Shown piece by piece: positions 1 through 8,024 of a stretch of DNA of 12,405 nt (positions are counted from its first letter, which is position 1; each line of letters begins with the position of its first letter). The notes under the pieces are model-generated. The model was given only the letters and a program-made list of their open reading frames with translations. It was not told where the DNA came from and did not search any database. Source of the stretch: Gymnopus androsaceus JB14. Lineage: Eukaryota; Basidiomycota; Agaricomycetes; Agaricales; Omphalotaceae. Position numbers and translations under genes: made by a program. The stretch is taken from NCBI GenBank assembly GCA_009733575.1, contig ML770256.1:1-12405 (forward strand). The letters are read 5' to 3'.

Positions 1-16
1 ATAATAGATAATGTAA

Positions 17-2544
17 TTAAAAACAACAGAGCCCCGCTATCCAGCGACGCTTAACTTTCTCAGGGCCAGACGGATTGGAAATAATCTTTGGAGGCTCTTC
101 CACAATCAAACTAGGTTTAACCCCAAAGATGAGCTGGTCAAGTAAAGGATTCGAGAACCTTTTCCGTGTCTCATCAAGTGAGCTACCCCTCTCGGATGTA
201 ATCTTCGACAATATATCCACGAACTCCTCAAGCTCCTCTGCATACGCATCCTCCCTTAAATACTGAATAACATCTTTCCCTCTCACTTTCAACCCCTGCC
301 ACTCCTTTGCCCAATGTGGCCGTATGTTGAGCGGTTTTCCATTAGCGTCGGTGTAGCTAGCCCACTTGTCCAATATGTGCTGTTTATAATCTTTCCATTC
401 GCTTGGGGTCGTGTTAAGTGTGGTGAGGACTTCGATGGAGCATGTTCCAAGGTCGTTGTGCCGCTGAGGTGCTAGTAGCACATTGGATGAGCCGGTGATG
501 CGCATCTCGAGAGTTACACGCATTGGGCAGGTGTCGAGATTTTTATAGAATGCGGTTATCCCGTCCCACCTATGAGGCATCGATTAGGCTATACTCTGAA
601 ACGAATAGCAGCTTGGACGTACCATGCTCTTTGAATGATACTGTAATCCCTAGTCATTCCTCCCTTCACCGCAGGAATAGGGATCTCCCACTCCGAATCC
701 AAACAACGCATGTTTTTCTGTTTGAATAATCAGTTTATACTATATTCATTTGACTGAGTTGGAACTACTCTATATAGAGACGTACGGGTACCCCTCCTAA
801 AGTGCAATGCCTCGCTGACATAGGTATGTATGGCATTCTTCTCCTCTGGACGTCAGGCATCTGAAGCATACCAAATAAACCAAAGATGAATGCCTGCAGC
901 CATCCAGGAAGCGTTTGGTATTTCGACCAGTTGTTGATGACCTCGGCGAAGAATCCTTCCAGCTTCCAAGAACTCACATTAGAAATCACACACAAAAAAC
1001 TGAATGGCATTGGCTACCCATTGGAGAGCGGCCTGCAAATTACTCGGGTAGGCATCTAACTCTTCGGCGATTGTAACTTCAGCGCGTTGCCATGTGTTGA
1101 CCCATACATCTGCTTGGAAGGGAAACCAGAACCACTCAACATAATACTCCTTCTCAATCGTCTCCTCAAACTTCTTTTGGGCATCAGCGAGCTGTTCTTT
1201 GCTGTATTGGGAGATGTCCATCCATGCTGGCGCCTCGGCATAATCGTAATTCGGTGGTGGAGGGATAGCGAGCGGAGCTGGAATTTTTCTGGGCTGCATC
1301 ACTGCTTTCTGCATCTTGTCCACACGCAGTGTGATGCTCAGCACGACTCCGAGCAAACCGAAGCATCCTGCTGCCGCTCGAAGCTGGGCTGGATCATTAA
1401 CAGTCTGGATGTTGCCCTGTGGGTCGACGTATTCCACCTCTGCTACAAGGTCAGATAACGTACTAGTCGAGAGACCTGCTCCGTGGCAAATAGGTGCGTT
1501 GGATCCACCAAAGGTGATTTCAACCTGCATATCGAGCTTAGTTTATTTAATTTTATTTTCACCTCCGAGAGAACTCACCATGATGACATTTAGGGGCAAC
1601 GCCACAGTCCTATTCTTCAAGCACCATTCACGGAACTGATCGTTTGTGGTACCAGCACAAATCTTGGCCAAGTACTGGCCGTTGCTCTCGGTTACGTTGA
1701 TACCTTGGAGATCTGACTTTGCATCGATTACGAGGACGGAAGGAAGATCAATGGTTGTGGATAACGGGAGTAGGACTACAATGATTTCTCCATCAGCAGA
1801 GTACAGATCCCTTTGAAAGCGAACCAGTGAGCCACATAAAAACCCAGTATAATGTTGACTGTATAAACGTACCCCCAAGTGTGTCTGAACCCTGCAACCC
1901 TAACACGCTTGTTAACCTCAGGTCTCCTCGCCCACCTCACAAGATTCTGTACACCAATTCTCGTTCTGGCGGTGAACGTATAGCTGGGTGTATTCTTGAC
2001 AGTGCGTCCCCAGTTCTGGAATATCTCGTTCTGCAGGTAGACCATAGGCTTTCCATCGCCTTCCTTGACATCAGGACTCTGCTTCCCTTCGGTTGCGACG
2101 AGGTTGATAAAGTCTTTGTAGATGAAGGATGGCTTCTTCGGAATAGAGTTGAGTGGACTATCCTCTTTTAGAACATCGACACGACCAGTCTTCTCATATT
2201 GTCTCGTGAAGGGACCGTCGCTGAGAGTCCAATCAGTTGATTATCATTCTCGCACTGGCTGGCATTCGACCAACTTACCCATCTTCCAAAGCGCGCACCA
2301 GTGCAGAACCAACAGCGTTCAAGTCACCGTCGACTTTGTCCTTGTAAAACTCATTCAGCTCCGGGTCGTTTTTCACGAGTTGGAATAGGTCAGAGAAGAG
2401 GTTGCCATTCTGGAGACCTCCCTGGTGCAGACCTGCGACGATGTTGTACAGGGGTTTAAGGCCGGGATCATTTTCGCTTTCCTTGCGAAGCTCTTCGAGG
2501 GGGTCGATGTTAGACGGTACTACACAAGAGGGACGCCGAGGCAT
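17..2544 (-). CDS. FAD-linked oxidase, D-arabinono-1,4-lactone oxidase-like, seven coding exons
   Basis: Reading the minus strand, the exons join as 2544-2279, 2220-1873, 1810-1579, 1524-1018, 962-786, 717-623 and 569-17, giving 2178 nt (725 residues plus stop). All junctions are GT-AG and in phase; introns are 53-68 nt. The ATG at 2544 is chosen because an in-frame stop lies at 2580-2578. No signal peptide is seen, so the protein is probably cytosolic. The FAD domain runs from about residue 160 to 370. It includes AGFRHTW (His202 is the candidate flavin-linking His by analogy with the family GHS motif), CHGAG and GCFGLLGVVLSITLRV. The C-terminal half has LEMRITG, NDLGTCSIEV and RPHWAKEW (residues 626-632), typical of the ALO domain. 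It should oxidise a sugar lactone or alcohol with O2; the substrate is unknown. Intron 4 could instead begin at 993 (31 nt), adding eight residues. Residues about 487-511 are read in a shifted frame (see findings). Confidence 0.8.
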
Positions 2545-2680
2545 GAGTTCAAGAAACAAGCCCGGCCGAAAGAGGGATTAATAGCAAGACTTGCCTGCAA
2601 AACTCCCGGAAGACATGATACAGCCTGAGTAGCTCGTTATCCGAGCGGAAGTCTGAGCCCAGAGCTCTGGGGACTCATGC

Positions 2681-2686
2681 TTTATA
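2681..2686 (-). promoter_or_regulatory. TATA box of the FAD oxidase gene
   Basis: The minus strand reads TATAAA here, 137 nt upstream of the ATG at 2544. That would place transcription start near 2650 and leave a 5' leader of about 105 nt. Spacing and sequence fit a Pol II promoter; no transcript evidence is available. Confidence 0.45.
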
Positions 2687-2689
2687 GTG

Positions 2690-3113
2690 AATTCGGCTGC
2701 TTCTAGTTGGGGACACTAGTATACCGTATGGCTAGACCAATTCTGGTCTTCTGCGTCTTGCGCGTGGTTTTTGTTGTCGCGGTGCCGAGCATGAGCCTTG
2801 GACCCCCTGGTTGCTGAATTTCCTTAGTCACAGGTTAGTAATTGCAGAAAAAAAAGACATGAACTCAATGCGGGTTGCCCGACTGGGCCATGAAGTTCAG
2901 TTTTGAATATATATTGCCTCCAGTGCAGACGACAGGCAGGGGTCCTATTCATATCAGCTCTATAATACCGATGTACATACTGTTCTTAGTAGTTCTCCGT
3001 CGCCAAAAAACTCATCAATAGCGAAGAATCATACTCGACTAGTAGACTGTAGTAGCTCAAGAAAAAAAAACTCAAGTTTTGCGAGAACCGAAATCGAAAA
3101 GACAGGTGGAACA
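2690..3113. other. Intergenic stretch with no recognised feature
   Basis: This lies upstream of the oxidase gene and before the first small transposon. No open frame with coding character, tRNA or clear repeat was recognised. It holds short A runs at 2848-2855 and 3061-3070. It could contain upstream regulatory sites of the oxidase gene, but none can be pointed to. Confidence 0.5.
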
Positions 3114-3370
3114 TACTGTATAATTACGACCTAAAGTGCCTGGGTTTTATGCGTTATGGTGAGAACTTCAAAAAGTGGAGTTCTCAGGCCAAAAATTAGC
3201 GTTACGGAAAGAAATTCTGGTGTTTTTTTGGGCATTTTGGCGCAATTTTTGGAATTTTGAGTTACTATTTTGCAAAATTCAACCCCGTTATGCATTACAA
3301 TTTTCAAAATGACCAAGTTCCCAGGGACCGTGTTACGGTTACGGGAACTTTAGGTCGTAATTATACAGTA
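3114..3370. mobile_element. MITE 1, Tc1/mariner-like, TA target duplication
   Basis: A 257-bp element bounded by a perfect 24-bp inverted repeat, 3114-3137 against 3347-3370, starting TACTGTATAATTACGACC. The outermost TA on each side (3114-3115 and 3369-3370) reads as the TA target duplication of Tc1/mariner/pogo-type transposons, leaving 22-bp termini. There is no transposase, so it would need one supplied in trans. The interior holds GTTACG/GTTATG words also seen in the neighbouring element. Perfect termini suggest a relatively young insertion. Confidence 0.8.
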
Positions 3371-3409
3371 CTCAACAATTGACGAGAGTGGGATTCAAAT
3401 CCTTTCAGA

Positions 3410-3832
3410 TACTGTATCTTTTCGACCATTAGTTCACCAGGTGTTACGTGTTATGCGACGAACTCAGTTCGGCAGCTAATGTTACGCGTTACGCAATTTA
3501 TTTTAGTTCGTTCGAGCGAGCCCTAGACGGCGAAATGAGTCCAAATATCAACTCAGAGGCTCCAAGACAAGGACTGGGAATATACCAACCCCAACAACAT
3601 CCCAGACAAGCGTGAAAAGAGAAGATGTCGTTGTTGAAAGTTGTGAATCGTGAATGATTTCAAGTTGTATTTTAGCGCTATTTACTCATTTTGTATAACT
3701 ATTTTAGTGCCGTTATGGCTTTAGAAATTTTTAGTTCGGGGGTCAATGTTATGTGTTATGTTTTCAAAAATAGCTTAGTTCGAGGGGGTAGTGCTACACG
3801 TTATGCAAACTACTGGTCGAAAAGATACAGTA
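3410..3832. mobile_element. MITE 2, Tc1/mariner-like, TA target duplication
   Basis: A 423-bp element with inverted termini TACTGTATCTTTTCGACCA at 3410-3428 and its complement at 3814-3832, identical over 19 bp and flanked by TA. It shares the TACTGTAT start with MITE 1, which ends only 39 bp upstream, so both may be mobilised by the same kind of transposase. It carries no protein gene. Inside, four spaced copies of an AGTTCG-n-GTTAYGYGTTAYG block occur (3431-3459, 3466-3500, 3733-3764, 3777-3810), in two pairs near the two ends. Confidence 0.8.
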
Positions 3833-3886
3833 CTATCCAATGTTGATCCAATGCACTGGTTTCTCCAGTCTGGCATTTTAGATTCT

Positions 3887-4588
3887 ACATCAGCAAAACC
3901 TGGGTGATGGCCATAGAGGCCATAGCAATCTATAGGAAGCCATAGCAGCCATAGTGCTATGAAATGCTATGGCTTCCTATGAGCTCCTATGAGCTCCTAT
4001 GAGATTACCGAGCGCGCAAACTAGCTGTCAACATCTTGACAGCTGTCAGTCTCTCCCGCCAATGCTATATAGCATCAATGCTTCGGCGTTATAACTTCCC
4101 CAAGTTCCCTTCCTTCCCTCCCCCAACTTCCTTTTTTTTCCCAAGTCAAAGCTCCGAGTTGCTTTAGTTTGGATGTCCTTGGTAAGTGTCACCCTTGGAC
4201 TTTACTTGATATATCTAATTAAGCATCGGTAGTGTTACCATTTGGTACTTACAGTACTATAGCTTCGTTTACACTACGTAGTTGTACTTTTTGACTCGTT
4301 ATGCTTACTACAGTACCAAGGCCGTTGACAATATAATATGATTTTATTATTATTTCTTTCGTCTTGCAACTAAGTGAGGGAATTGATTCCGAAAGCAGTC
4401 ATACATTCATTTTTCAATTGAAACCGCCCTGACAGATGTCATTTGCGAGAAATCCATAGCGACTTATAGCAATCCATAGCAGTCCATAGTTCTGGACAGA
4501 TGGGGACCTTGCTATGGGTGCTATGAGTGCTATGACTGCTGGACAGAGCTGTACAGCTCTGTCCAGTACGCCCAGGTTTTGCTGATGT
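3887..4588. mobile_element. Element A: non-autonomous DNA transposon, CATCAGCAAAACCTGGG family
   Basis: A 702-bp element bounded by the 18-bp perfect inverted repeat ACATCAGCAAAACCTGGG (3887-3904) and its complement (4571-4588). Next to each end is a hairpin-forming arm made of CCATAGC/GCTATGG words. For example, 3932-3947 is complementary to 3965-3980 over 16 bp. The middle contains a TATA-like, pyrimidine-rich stretch and an intron-like segment. No transposase is encoded. No clean target duplication could be recognised, so the superfamily is open. Confidence 0.75.
4062..4232 (+). promoter_or_regulatory. Promoter-like plus intron-like module in element A
   Basis: CTATATAG near 4066 and TTATAA near 4090 precede a long CT-rich tract (about 4097-4142), the usual fungal core-promoter arrangement. 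Downstream, 4182-4232 has the features of a 51-nt intron: GGTAAGT donor, CTAAT at 4215-4219 and a GGTAG acceptor. A module with the same order is found in the two related elements. Transcription is inferred only. Confidence 0.35.
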
Positions 4589-5254
4589 TCAATGATCCAT
4601 ATTCCAGTTCCAGCAGTTTTGTTGTTAGCAGCTGTATTGAAATTGGTAGAGCAATCTGGTGCCTTAATCCAGTCTCTGATTTTATGTGCTTGATCATGTG
4701 CTTGATTATATGCTGAGTTGAATTACAGTCAAATACATATTTTTTTTAAAAAAACACCTTGGATAACTAAATAGCTCACACTGAATAGTAACATTTGATG
4801 AATCTTTTGCATTGATGAAAGTTCCACCATATATCCCAAAGTTGGAAGAATTTGCAAACTGACTTTAAACAAGCAAATATTACCAACATTGCTCCTATCA
4901 AGAAACTAGTATCCCACCTGCCACTGTAATTAAAAGTGTTTCCTTGCTCATGTCTACATGATTAAAAACACCAGTACTTGTACAAGTGATAAAGGTAACT
5001 GGAACGCCTAGCTTACTGCCAGTGGGCCAGGCAGTGGCTGCCTGGGTCAAAAAATTCTGTCATGATAATGAGGAGGGGATGAAGTAAGAATCATGCTAAG
5101 GACAGAGCATTTATATACCCGCTACCCTTATTTACTATTCTTTATGTTTTGATGACCTGCCATCCACCAATGTAATGACGTTAAACAACGTTCCCGAACC
5201 ATTGTATAGTACATATGCTAGTCTTGTACTTTGTTGATCATGAGCGATAATGTG
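4589..5254. other. Spacer between elements A and B, no gene recognised
   Basis: AT-rich sequence with no coding frame and no recognised repeat boundary. A short GC-rich inverted segment around 5017-5046 (CTGCCAGTGG... with CAGGCAGTGGCTGCCTGG) can fold as a small hairpin. It may be decayed transposon sequence, but nothing assigns it. Confidence 0.45.
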
Positions 5255-5983
5255 CATCAGCAGAACCTGGGTGAATGCTACAGCAACTATAGCAGCTTAT
5301 AGCAATCCATAGCAGCCACAGCACTGTACAGTGCTGTGGAATGCTATGAGGTCCTATGAGGTCCTGTAAGATGCTGTAGGTTGACCGTTGCTTGAGCATT
5401 CTGACACCTGTCATTTCCAGCTGATGGATACGGCAACGGGGACCTTGGATGCTATTTAATCAACGGTTTTGATGAGTTCGACATCTTTTCCTCCCCCCAC
5501 TAAGCTCAACTTGACTCAGACTGTAAGTTCTGCTCTCTGCAATTTTTGACTCGGAGGCTCTAATTATATGTCTGATGACATCTTTTAGTGTCATTTGATG
5601 ATATGGTAGTCAAAGTTAACTAGCCTTGTATACAATTTTACGCCACTTGTGGACTTGGTGGAAGAGTCGAGTATGTTTATTGTAGTATTAGTAGTGTTTA
5701 GAATCACCAATAAAATGATTTTATAAATATTTCGCTAGTATTTCGCTCTCGCGAGCCAGGGAAACAATTCAAAAGAATAATATATTTGGTATTGAATCCA
5801 AATTGAATCAATATTGAATAGAACCCTGATGGCAGCGTTCCCGCGAAGTCTACAGCAATCCACAGCAACCCATAGCATCCCACAGTTCTGTACAGAGGGG
5901 TACCTTGCTATGGGTCCTATAAGTGCTGTGGGTTCTGTACAGATCTGTAAAGCTCTGTACAGAACACCCAGGTTTTGCTGATG
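5255..5983. mobile_element. Element B: second full copy of the CATCAGCARAACCTGGG family
   Basis: A 729-bp element with termini CATCAGCAGAACCTGGG (5255-5271) and the complement of CATCAGCAAAACCTGGG (5967-5983), one mismatch in 17. Arms again consist of CCATAGCA/CCACAGCA words that fold back on themselves. The central region around 5440-5590 is more similar to element C than to A: both share a GGGGACCTTGGA block, CCCCCCACT and CTTGACTCAGACTGTAA. No transposase is present. A 123-codon open frame crosses the right end on the minus strand but has no coding character. Confidence 0.75.
5445..5588 (+). promoter_or_regulatory. Promoter-like plus intron-like module in element B
   Basis: TATTTAA near 5453 and a CT-rich run ending CCTCCCCCCACT (about 5490-5501) are followed by a GTAAGT donor at 5523. 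CTAAT lies at 5560-5564, CTGAT at 5572-5576, and a TTTTAG acceptor ends at 5588 (66 nt). The same order occurs in elements A and C. Confidence 0.35.
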
Positions 5984-6681
5984 TATATTCAATCTTCTAC
6001 CTCTGGAGTCTGCCTCTTCATCCATACTACGCTTCTTCACTCCGGAAATTAGCCTGAAGCTCATGCACACAACAAAAGGAATTGTCTCAATTGCTGTCCA
6101 ATTCACTCAAGCAGGCTGAGCAAGCAGCAGACCAACCTACTTACATAGGAGTAGGAGTTTGAAGGATCAGTGAGTGTCATCACTTATGAACTGGGGATGT
6201 ATACTATACTCAAACTATACTAACTCAGTCTCAGCTCACTTGCTGGCTTCCCAACAATGGTCATTGCCGGAGTTTAGAGATAAAGCTAAAACCTGATCTG
6301 GCATGGAAAGAATGTGGAAGAGAATTAGTAGAGGCCCAGCTGAGGTCCTTCCACCCCGTGTACTTCATTTTCTTCGTCCCGAGTTGACCCCAAGCTCCTT
6401 AAATTTGGTGCCTTTGTTCTCATATTGGTGCAAGCATAAATTTCTATACTGTAAACGGTACTCCTTTGGATTCATGTATTGATTACAATGTCCGAGTTTT
6501 CAAGTTGTCAATTTATGAATCAGATTCTCAGCCTCATTGATTAATCTTACACAGTGCTTTTAAAAAAACTACTTTTGCTATTCATTTTTAACAGCCCGAG
6601 AGGATAAGCATGCTAGGCAGTGGTGGTAGTGCATTTTCCGAAAGATATGTAATATAATTACAACAACAAAGCTTTGCCATC
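5984..6681. other. Spacer between elements B and C, no gene recognised
   Basis: No credible coding region, RNA gene or repeat boundary is seen. Short open frames here have no recognisable protein features. The segment from about 6300 to 6600 is AT-rich and otherwise unremarkable. Confidence 0.45.
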
Positions 6682-6991
6682 CATCAGCAAAACCTGGGTG
6701 AATGCTATAGCAACTACAGCAACCTACAGCAATCCACAGAAGCCACAGCACTCTACAGTTCTGTGGACTGCTGTGAAGTCCTGTAGGTTGCTGTAGGTTG
6801 AACATTGCTTGACCATTTGACATCTGTCATTGATGGATACAGCAATGGGGACCTTGGACACTGTTTAACAAGCAGCGAGCGCGTGAGATGCAAAGCTCAA
6901 CTTCTCTTCTTCCCCCCACTGAGCTCACTTGACTCAGACTGTAAATTCTCCTCCTTGTAGTTTTCATACTATATTTAATGACTTATTTTAG
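6682..6991 (+). mobile_element. Element C: right-truncated copy of the CATCAGCAAAACCTGGG family
   Basis: The left terminus CATCAGCAAAACCTGGG (6682-6698) is intact and is followed by the hairpin arm (CAACCTACAGCA near 6718 against TGCTGTAGGTTG near 6790). The core module shared with element B follows: GGGGACCTTGGA, CCCCCCACTGAGCTCA and CTTGACTCAGACTGTAAA. An intron-like stretch 6941-6991 has GTAAAT, a weak branch and TTTTAG. No matching right terminus occurs before the retrotransposon at 7443, so the right end given is only where similarity stops being visible. Confidence 0.6.
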
Positions 6992-7081
6992 CTTTGGATT
7001 TCACAATAACATGGTAATACTAATAGGTAGTGGTGGTCAAGTGGTGTACAGTATTCTGTAGACCAGTGGTAGATCACTTGG

Positions 7082-7245
7082 TGTTAGGGCTTACCATCGT
7101 ACCGTTCATGGTCATGGCTGTGAATTTTATGGTCCGTGTCAGCCACAGTATGACCGTGACCGTACCGTGCCACTACTGCTTCAGGCATTGACACGGGATG
7201 GTACAGTACGGTACCTGTACCGTAACGGTCGACGGTATATGATCA
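7082..7245. repeat. Palindromic GTACCGT/ACGGTAC-rich patch
   Basis: Many copies of ACCGTACCGT-like words occur in both orientations, including CCGTGTCA at 7134-7141 against TGACACGG at 7189-7196 and ACGGTACCTGTACCGT around 7208-7223. The patch could fold into an imperfect long hairpin. It may be a small palindromic element or a degraded transposon end; no clear boundaries or target duplication were found. The rest of 6992-7442 shows nothing recognisable. Confidence 0.4.
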
Positions 7246-7668
7246 ATGTTCTTGTACTTAATTTCAACTTGATTATTAATGTTTCCTCAAAAGAAATTTA
7301 GAAGAAACCAGGAATAGCCACTGTAGTTGAGTTCTGGTCAGTTCCAGTCAATTCACATTATAAGAAATGGCACCGTTACAAGGTATGAATTACAATGAAG
7401 ACTTAATCTTATCAACTATTGCATCACCACATCACAATCAGTTGTTGAAGGTACCTAGAAGGTCGGTCAAAGCGTAGGTTACCGACTATGAGTCCCACCG
7501 GAGATCCCATTTTCCGGTCGCTATATATACCAGGTTCAGTATCCATGTTTCTCTATTCATACACGTCTCATATTTCGTCGCTTATCTACGTTCCACTTCA
7601 TTTCATCTTTGCTACATATTATCACGACCGACTTGCTCCACTAGATCGGTCGTCACGGACTTTTACCT

Positions 7669-7705
7669 TATATACGGACTATTCCTAGCTTATCCCTCAG
7701 TCTTT
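7669..7705 (+). promoter_or_regulatory. LTR core promoter: TATATA box and TCAGTCT initiator
   Basis: TATATA at 7669-7674 lies 30 bp upstream of A7699 within TCAGTCT, which matches the classical initiator consensus. A7699 is the predicted +1 of the genomic RNA and the start of R. Independent support: the duplicated copy downstream begins at exactly this base (A7840). Confidence 0.6.
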
Positions 7706-7734
7706 CGACACCTTATCATTGTGTCGTTCTGAGG

Positions 7735-7788
7735 GTAAGCATTCTATATTACTACTTGTCAAGATTACGATGCTAATTACTTTATTAG
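7735..7788 (+). other. 54-nt spliceosomal-type intron in the retrotransposon leader (LTR)
   Basis: The segment starts GTAAGC, contains CTAAT at 7773-7777 (branch A about 12 nt before the end) and ends TTATTAG. Its length equals the introns of the oxidase gene in this window. The strongest evidence is that the copy at 7840-7905 lacks precisely these 54 bases, to the nucleotide. Confidence 0.75.
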
Positions 7789-7839
7789 ATACATTACTTA
7801 TTACTTCGTTTGACAGGTAGTTATTTCCTCAATACATTG

Positions 7840-7905
7840 AGTCTTTCGACACCTTATCATTGTGTCGTTCTGAGGATACATTACTTATTACTTCGTTTGA
7901 CAGGT
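7840..7905 (+). repeat. Spliced-form duplicate of R-U5
   Basis: These 66 nt are identical to 7699-7734 joined to 7789-7818. Identity begins at the predicted transcription start and runs through the LTR end into the first three bases of the primer-binding site (GGT). This fits a cDNA of the spliced transcript 5' end. Confidence 0.85.
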
Positions 7906-7921
7906 TATGGGCCCCGCCCGC
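7903..7921 (+). other. Primer-binding site for a half initiator tRNA-Met
   Basis: GGTTATGGGCCCCGCCCGC follows the LTR end without a gap. It is complementary to a strand reading GGGGCCCATAACC, the anticodon arm of initiator tRNA-Met (anticodon CAT), preceded by GCGGGC resembling the D-stem side. It is not complementary to a tRNA 3' end (no leading TGG). This is the internal, half-tRNA primer mode known for Drosophila copia and yeast Ty5. The host initiator tRNA sequence is not in the window. Confidence 0.75.
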
Positions 7922-8024
7922 TGATCCTATCTACGAAATCGAAATCAACACAAATATCCTAGACTCACTACACGAAATCTTATCCAACGTTCACCTCATC
8001 CATACGTCTTGAAACCTAAATATC

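Larger units (their letters stand above)
7443..7902 (+). repeat. 5' LTR, with an internal duplicated R-U5
   Basis: Begins TGT at 7443 and ends ACA at 7902, directly before the primer-binding site. It has two TATA-like boxes (7521-7529 and 7669-7674). From 7699 to 7902 it contains an R-U5-like segment twice: first with an intron-like insert (7699-7815, also ending TTTGACA), then without it (7840-7902). The two are separated by 21 unrelated bases (7819-7839). The ancestral LTR may therefore have been about 373 bp, ending at 7815. The 3' LTR is not in the window for comparison beyond 35 bp. Confidence 0.8.

Noticed and set aside
846..871. 26-nt intron (GTATGC...CCAG) that would bring EALHFRRG into frame
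   Set aside because: It is far below workable intron length, has no branch site, and the following exon would still be out of frame by one base.
1087..1458. Plus-strand 123-codon frame over the oxidase gene
   Set aside because: It is antisense to exon 4, which has clear FAD-oxidase motifs; the plus-strand translation has none.
3900..4000. CRISPR-like array of short repeats
   Set aside because: The repeats are 7-9 bp, in both orientations and unevenly spaced, and the context is eukaryotic; a hairpin arm of a transposon explains them.
5735..6106. 123-codon open frame on the minus strand
   Set aside because: It runs across the right arm and terminus of element B, uses repeat-derived words, and shows no domain or exon structure.
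6578..6823. 81-codon open frame on the minus strand
   Set aside because: It overlaps the left end and hairpin arm of element C; its composition reflects the repeat words rather than a protein.
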